Positions 5,225 through 7,790 of a stretch of 7,790 bases of DNA are shown here, piece by piece. Source of the stretch: Eubacterium sp. (GTDB lineage: Bacteria; Bacillota_A; Clostridia; Lachnospirales; Lachnospiraceae); NCBI GenBank assembly GCA_024687845.1, contig JAILEL010000445.1, forward strand, positions 1 to 7,790. The letters are read 5' to 3'. The notes beneath the pieces are model-generated. The model was not told the origin of the DNA, did no database searches, and saw only the letters and a program-made list of their open reading frames with translations. The translations under genes and the position numbers were made by a program. The first letter of the stretch is position 1; each line of letters starts with the position of its first letter.

Positions 5225-7276
5225 ATGAAAATAAATAGATATAAATACACATTTGCGACTCTTCTAATTCTCGGTGCGGTAAGTATTGGAGCAGGGATTT
5301 CTCCGGTACAAGCTAAGTCAGATGTTTCAGATAAGAATGTAGTTCTGAATACAAATAATATTGAAAATGATGTTGTTGAAGTTGACGAAGCAGAAGATAT
5401 AAAAAGGGATAATCCATACGATGAAAGAGTCTACTGCGTAGGATCAGTCAGCAAGACTTATGTGACAACCTGTGTCATGCAATTAGTGGATCAAGGAATG
5501 GTAGAACTGGACACTCCTGTTACGGAGTATATACCTGAGTTTACTATGGCAGATGAAAGATATAAGGATATTACTGTACGAATGCTGATGAATCATACGT
5601 CAGGTATTATGGGAAGTACTTATAGCAATGAGGAGCTTTATGAGGATTATTATGATAATTATAAAGAAGCGGTACTTGCAAAACTGTCTGGACAGGTGCT
5701 CAAGGCTGCTCCGGGTGAATATTCTGCATATTGTAATGATGGGTTTACTCTCCTTGAAATAATAGTAGAAAATGTGAGTGGAATGAGCTTTACTGATTAC
5801 ATGGATGAAAACATTTCAAAGAAGCTGGATCTGCAGCATACAGGCACACCGGTTAATATGATGAGGGATCCTCTGGATGTAGAAATATATATATATGGTA
5901 ATACACTATATGATAATGAGTATTGTAATGCCATTGGAAGCGGAGGTGTGAAAGCAACGGCTTCTGAAGTGGCAAGATTCGGTAGCACATTTTTTGCTGG
6001 GGATAACACTTTGCTTACAGAAGCCTCTAAAAAGGAAATGTCAACTCGTTGGAATGAGGCAGGGGATAATACAAATATCCATCAGGACTGTAACGGTCTT
6101 GGATGGGATATGGCAGAATATATTTCCTGCGAGAATAGAGATGTAAAGGTTGTAGGCAAGGGCGGTGATCTTTCGAATCAGCATGCATATCTTATGGTTG
6201 CTCCTGATGAGAAGATATCTGTTTCGGTTCTTTCATCTGGTGGTGACAGTACCAAGAATGAGCTTCTTTGTCAGGAACTCATGAAAATAGTTCTTGAAGA
6301 TAGAGGTATCAATGTAGAGACTACAACGGAAGATGAGATAGTATTTGAAGATACAGTACCTGAAGAATATAAGAAGTATGAAGGATATTATTATATGCTT
6401 ACAATGGATGGTTTAGAGGTTGTGTATATATCATTTGAAGAGGATTCTCTCTGTATGGATCACATTTATAGGGATACTGATGAAAAGACTTTATTCAAAT
6501 ATGCAGATGGTGGGTTCATTAAAATTGATAAGGATGGTAATGTCAGTCTGGATAAAGAAATACTCTGGTTCGAAGAAAAGAATGGAAACACTTATATAAA
6601 AGCGGATGCCTCTACTGATTATTATGGGCTCGGTACAGAGAATATGTCTATTTATGCTGCGGAAAAGCTGGATGAGAATAAAGTAAGTGAAGATGTACTT
6701 AGTGATTGGATGCAGATGAATGAAAAGACGTTTGTTTTATATAGTGATGTTTATTCCTCGGAAAGCTATGAATCTCCTTTTATGGGGCTTAGTATGAATG
6801 AAGAAATCCCGGGATATGTCAGGTTTGCAGAGCCTGGTGCATTAGGGTCAACTTTGAAAATAAATAGTAATACAGAGGCGCGCTTTTTCACCGGTATAGA
6901 ATCTTCTGCAAATCGTGATCTTGATAATATCCAAATCATGAAAGATACAAAAAAAGATGGTACAGAAATGACTATAGTTAATTCTGATACATTTGGAAAA
7001 TACTGTATGATAGATGAATTACCTGTTTTTGATAGTAATGTGGATGAAGTAAAACTCGTAACTAATGAGGCGTCCTGGTATAAGATAAGTGATGATATTG
7101 CTGGAAAAAGCTTGACTATAGAACGACCGGAAAACTCGAATATCTATGTATATAACCAATTTTATGAGGTGGTTTACTCAACTCATATGAAGAATGCGTC
7201 TGATAACATACCTCTTCCTGAAGGTGGGTATATTGTATTCCTTGGGGAAACAGGAGATACTGTAACTTTGCAATAA
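5225..7276 (+). CDS. Secreted serine hydrolase, beta-lactamase/class C PBP fold
   Basis: This 683-residue exported enzyme has a type I signal peptide (MKINRYKYTF, hydrophobic core about 11-26, likely cleavage after VQA at residue 31) and no lipobox or sortase signal. Active-site motifs: SVSK with nucleophile Ser74 and Lys77, Y-C-N at 169-171, and K-G-G at 312-314 in the place of KTG/HxG. MLMNHTSGIMG and DERYKDITVRML are typical of the family. Members cleave D-Ala-D-Ala-type peptides, D-amino-acid peptides, esters or beta-lactams; the substrate here is unknown. Two oddities: only about 42 acidic residues separate the signal peptide from SVSK, so the usual N-terminal beta-hairpin appears missing, and residues about 350-683 form a long tail, probably beta-rich, with no recognised domain. 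AAAGGA at 5213-5218 sits 6 bases before ATG. The gene starts 29 bases after the permease and has no promoter of its own, so it is probably in the same operon. Confidence 0.9.
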   Translation: MKINRYKYTFATLLILGAVSIGAGISPVQAKSDVSDKNVVLNTNNIENDVVEVDEAEDIKRDNPYDERVYCVGSVSKTYVTTCVMQLVDQGMVELDTPVTEYIPEFTMADERYKDITVRMLMNHTSGIMGSTYSNEELYEDYYDNYKEAVLAKLSGQVLKAAPGEYSAYCNDGFTLLEIIVENVSGMSFTDYMDENISKKLDLQHTGTPVNMMRDPLDVEIYIYGNTLYDNEYCNAIGSGGVKATASEVARFGSTFFAGDNTLLTEASKKEMSTRWNEAGDNTNIHQDCNGLGWDMAEYISCENRDVKVVGKGGDLSNQHAYLMVAPDEKISVSVLSSGGDSTKNELLCQELMKIVLEDRGINVETTTEDEIVFEDTVPEEYKKYEGYYYMLTMDGLEVVYISFEEDSLCMDHIYRDTDEKTLFKYADGGFIKIDKDGNVSLDKEILWFEEKNGNTYIKADASTDYYGLGTENMSIYAAEKLDENKVSEDVLSDWMQMNEKTFVLYSDVYSSESYESPFMGLSMNEEIPGYVRFAEPGALGSTLKINSNTEARFFTGIESSANRDLDNIQIMKDTKKDGTEMTIVNSDTFGKYCMIDELPVFDSNVDEVKLVTNEASWYKISDDIAGKSLTIERPENSNIYVYNQFYEVVYSTHMKNASDNIPLPEGGYIVFLGETGDTVTLQ

Positions 7277-7297
7277 TATAGAATATTTTGTTACACT
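7268..7297 (+). promoter_or_regulatory. Weak candidate promoter before the P-loop ATPase gene
   Basis: TTGCAA (7268-7273) and TACACT (7292-7297) are separated by 18 bp, and a TG one base before the -10 (7289-7290) makes it an extended -10. Each hexamer matches four of six consensus bases. It overlaps the end of the hydrolase gene. In AT-rich DNA this can arise by chance, so read-through from the upstream operon is just as possible. Confidence 0.25.
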
Positions 7298-7384
7298 AAA
7301 CAGGATTGTAAAAACTGCTGTTTGAGCTGTAAGTATTATAAAGAATGCTCTAGAGATATCGGAAAGGTAAGCTATGCTAAGTAA
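7277..7384 (+). other. Cysteine-rich open frame without a start codon, possible gene remnant
   Basis: Directly after the hydrolase TAA the same frame stays open for 35 codons and ends at TAA 7382-7384, overlapping the first 11 bases of the next gene. It would encode YRIFCYTKQDCKNCCLSC followed by KYYKECSRDIGKVSYAK: six Cys, in a C-x2-C-C-x2-C-x5-C cluster like a metal or Fe-S binding site. No ATG, GTG or ribosome binding site precedes it; the only conventional in-frame start is TTG at 7322, inside the cluster. It could be the decayed 3' end of a small Cys-rich gene once coupled to the ATPase gene, a readthrough extension of the hydrolase, or chance. I do not recognise a family. No convincing terminator is seen in this gap. 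Confidence 0.25.
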
Positions 7385-7790
7385 TCTGTTTATAAAGGAC
7401 ATAAGAATAAAGTGGGAAGATATAAGTGAGAGAAGCTATCTCAAAGGAATTCCGGCAATTACGTCAATTGATGATCTGTATTTTGAAAAGCCTATATCAT
7501 TCTTTGTAGGTGAAAATGGAAGCGGAAAGTCAACCCTCCTGGAAGCTATTGCAGTTGCATATGGATTCAATCCAGAAGGTGGAACAAGAAATTATAGCTT
7601 CTCTACTTATGATTCTCATTCTGAACTATGTGAAGCATTAAGAATCTCTAAGGGGTATAGCAAACCCAAGTGGGGGTATTTTCTTAGAGCAGAGAGTTTT
7701 TATAATGTGGCTACAAAAGAAGATGAATATAGTCATTATGGTGGAACGCCGGAATTCTTTCATGAGAGATCACATGGAGAGAGTTTTTTG
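7374..7790 (+). CDS. AAA/ABC-like P-loop ATPase, COG3910 type, 3'-truncated
   Basis: The first 139 residues of a soluble predicted ATPase lie in the window with no stop; the rest runs off the right edge. The protein begins MLSNLFIKDIRIKW and has a Walker A motif GENGSGKST (residues 50-58, in SFFVGENGSGKSTLLEAIAV). It continues with AYGFNPEGGTRNYSFST, GYFLRAESFYNVAT and SHGESFL, which I recognise from COG3910-type predicted ATPases (about 240-260 residues when complete). The family is widespread and poorly characterised; its SMC/Rad50-like core suggests a nucleic-acid or signalling role rather than transport. ATG 7374 follows GGAAAGG (7361-7367) at good spacing. It lies 97 bases after the hydrolase on the same strand; a functional link to the transporter cassette is not evident and it may be an independent gene. 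Confidence 0.85.
   Translation, partial: MLSNLFIKDIRIKWEDISERSYLKGIPAITSIDDLYFEKPISFFVGENGSGKSTLLEAIAVAYGFNPEGGTRNYSFSTYDSHSELCEALRISKGYSKPKWGYFLRAESFYNVATKEDEYSHYGGTPEFFHERSHGESFL

Noticed and set aside
5886..5897. AT dinucleotide run as a repeat or phase-variation tract
   Set aside because: Short and in coding sequence for Ile-Tyr codons (EIYIYG); a change in length is not implied.
7298..7323. Inverted repeat AAACAG...CTGTTT as a terminator after the hydrolase gene
   Set aside because: Only a 6-bp AT-rich stem with a 14-base loop and no T run after it; too weak for an intrinsic terminator.

Overview
The window is AT-rich DNA in which every supported gene lies on the plus strand. It most likely comes from an anaerobic Clostridia species of the Lachnospiraceae (Butyrivibrio, Roseburia or Lachnospira-like). 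The grounds are the base composition, strong AAAGG-type ribosome binding sites, frequent AGA/ATA codons, and protein sequences resembling Lachnospiraceae families recalled from memory. The genus assignment is inference.

Layout: (a) 3-1810 holds a two-component system. It consists of the 3' two thirds of an OmpR/PhoB-type response regulator and a complete membrane histidine kinase, overlapping by four bases (ATGA). (b) 1811-1938 is a short control region with a small inverted repeat, a perfect 9-bp direct repeat at 11-bp spacing (the geometry used by OmpR/PhoB dimers), a good TATAAT -10 and a strong ribosome binding site. (c) 1939-7276 looks like one operon: a MacB/LolD-type ABC ATPase, an overlapping 833-residue FtsX-type permease, and, 29 bases later, a 683-residue secreted serine hydrolase of the beta-lactamase/class C PBP fold. 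(d) 7277-7373 is a short gap that continues the hydrolase frame as a cysteine-rich reading frame with no normal start. (e) 7374 to the window end is the N-terminal part of a COG3910-type P-loop ATPase.

Working model (inference): the kinase senses an envelope or extracellular signal, and the regulator binds the TTTAGAATT direct repeat and activates the ABC-transporter/hydrolase operon. The transporter has the type VII (mechanotransmission/FtsX) architecture used for export, lipoprotein or peptide handling, and antimicrobial-peptide resistance. The hydrolase acts outside the membrane on peptidoglycan stem peptide, a D-amino-acid peptide or ester, or an antibiotic. Together they read as an envelope-stress or antimicrobial-peptide response cassette whose substrate cannot be read from sequence.

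The least ordinary points are: the hydrolase lacks the N-terminal beta-hairpin segment that normally precedes the SxxK motif; it carries a long C-terminal half of unknown function; the regulator box is very clean; and a cysteine-rich frame without a start is wedged between the hydrolase and the next gene. No RNA genes, mobile elements, CRISPR arrays or convincing intrinsic terminators were seen. No gene-free stretch exceeds about 130 bases.
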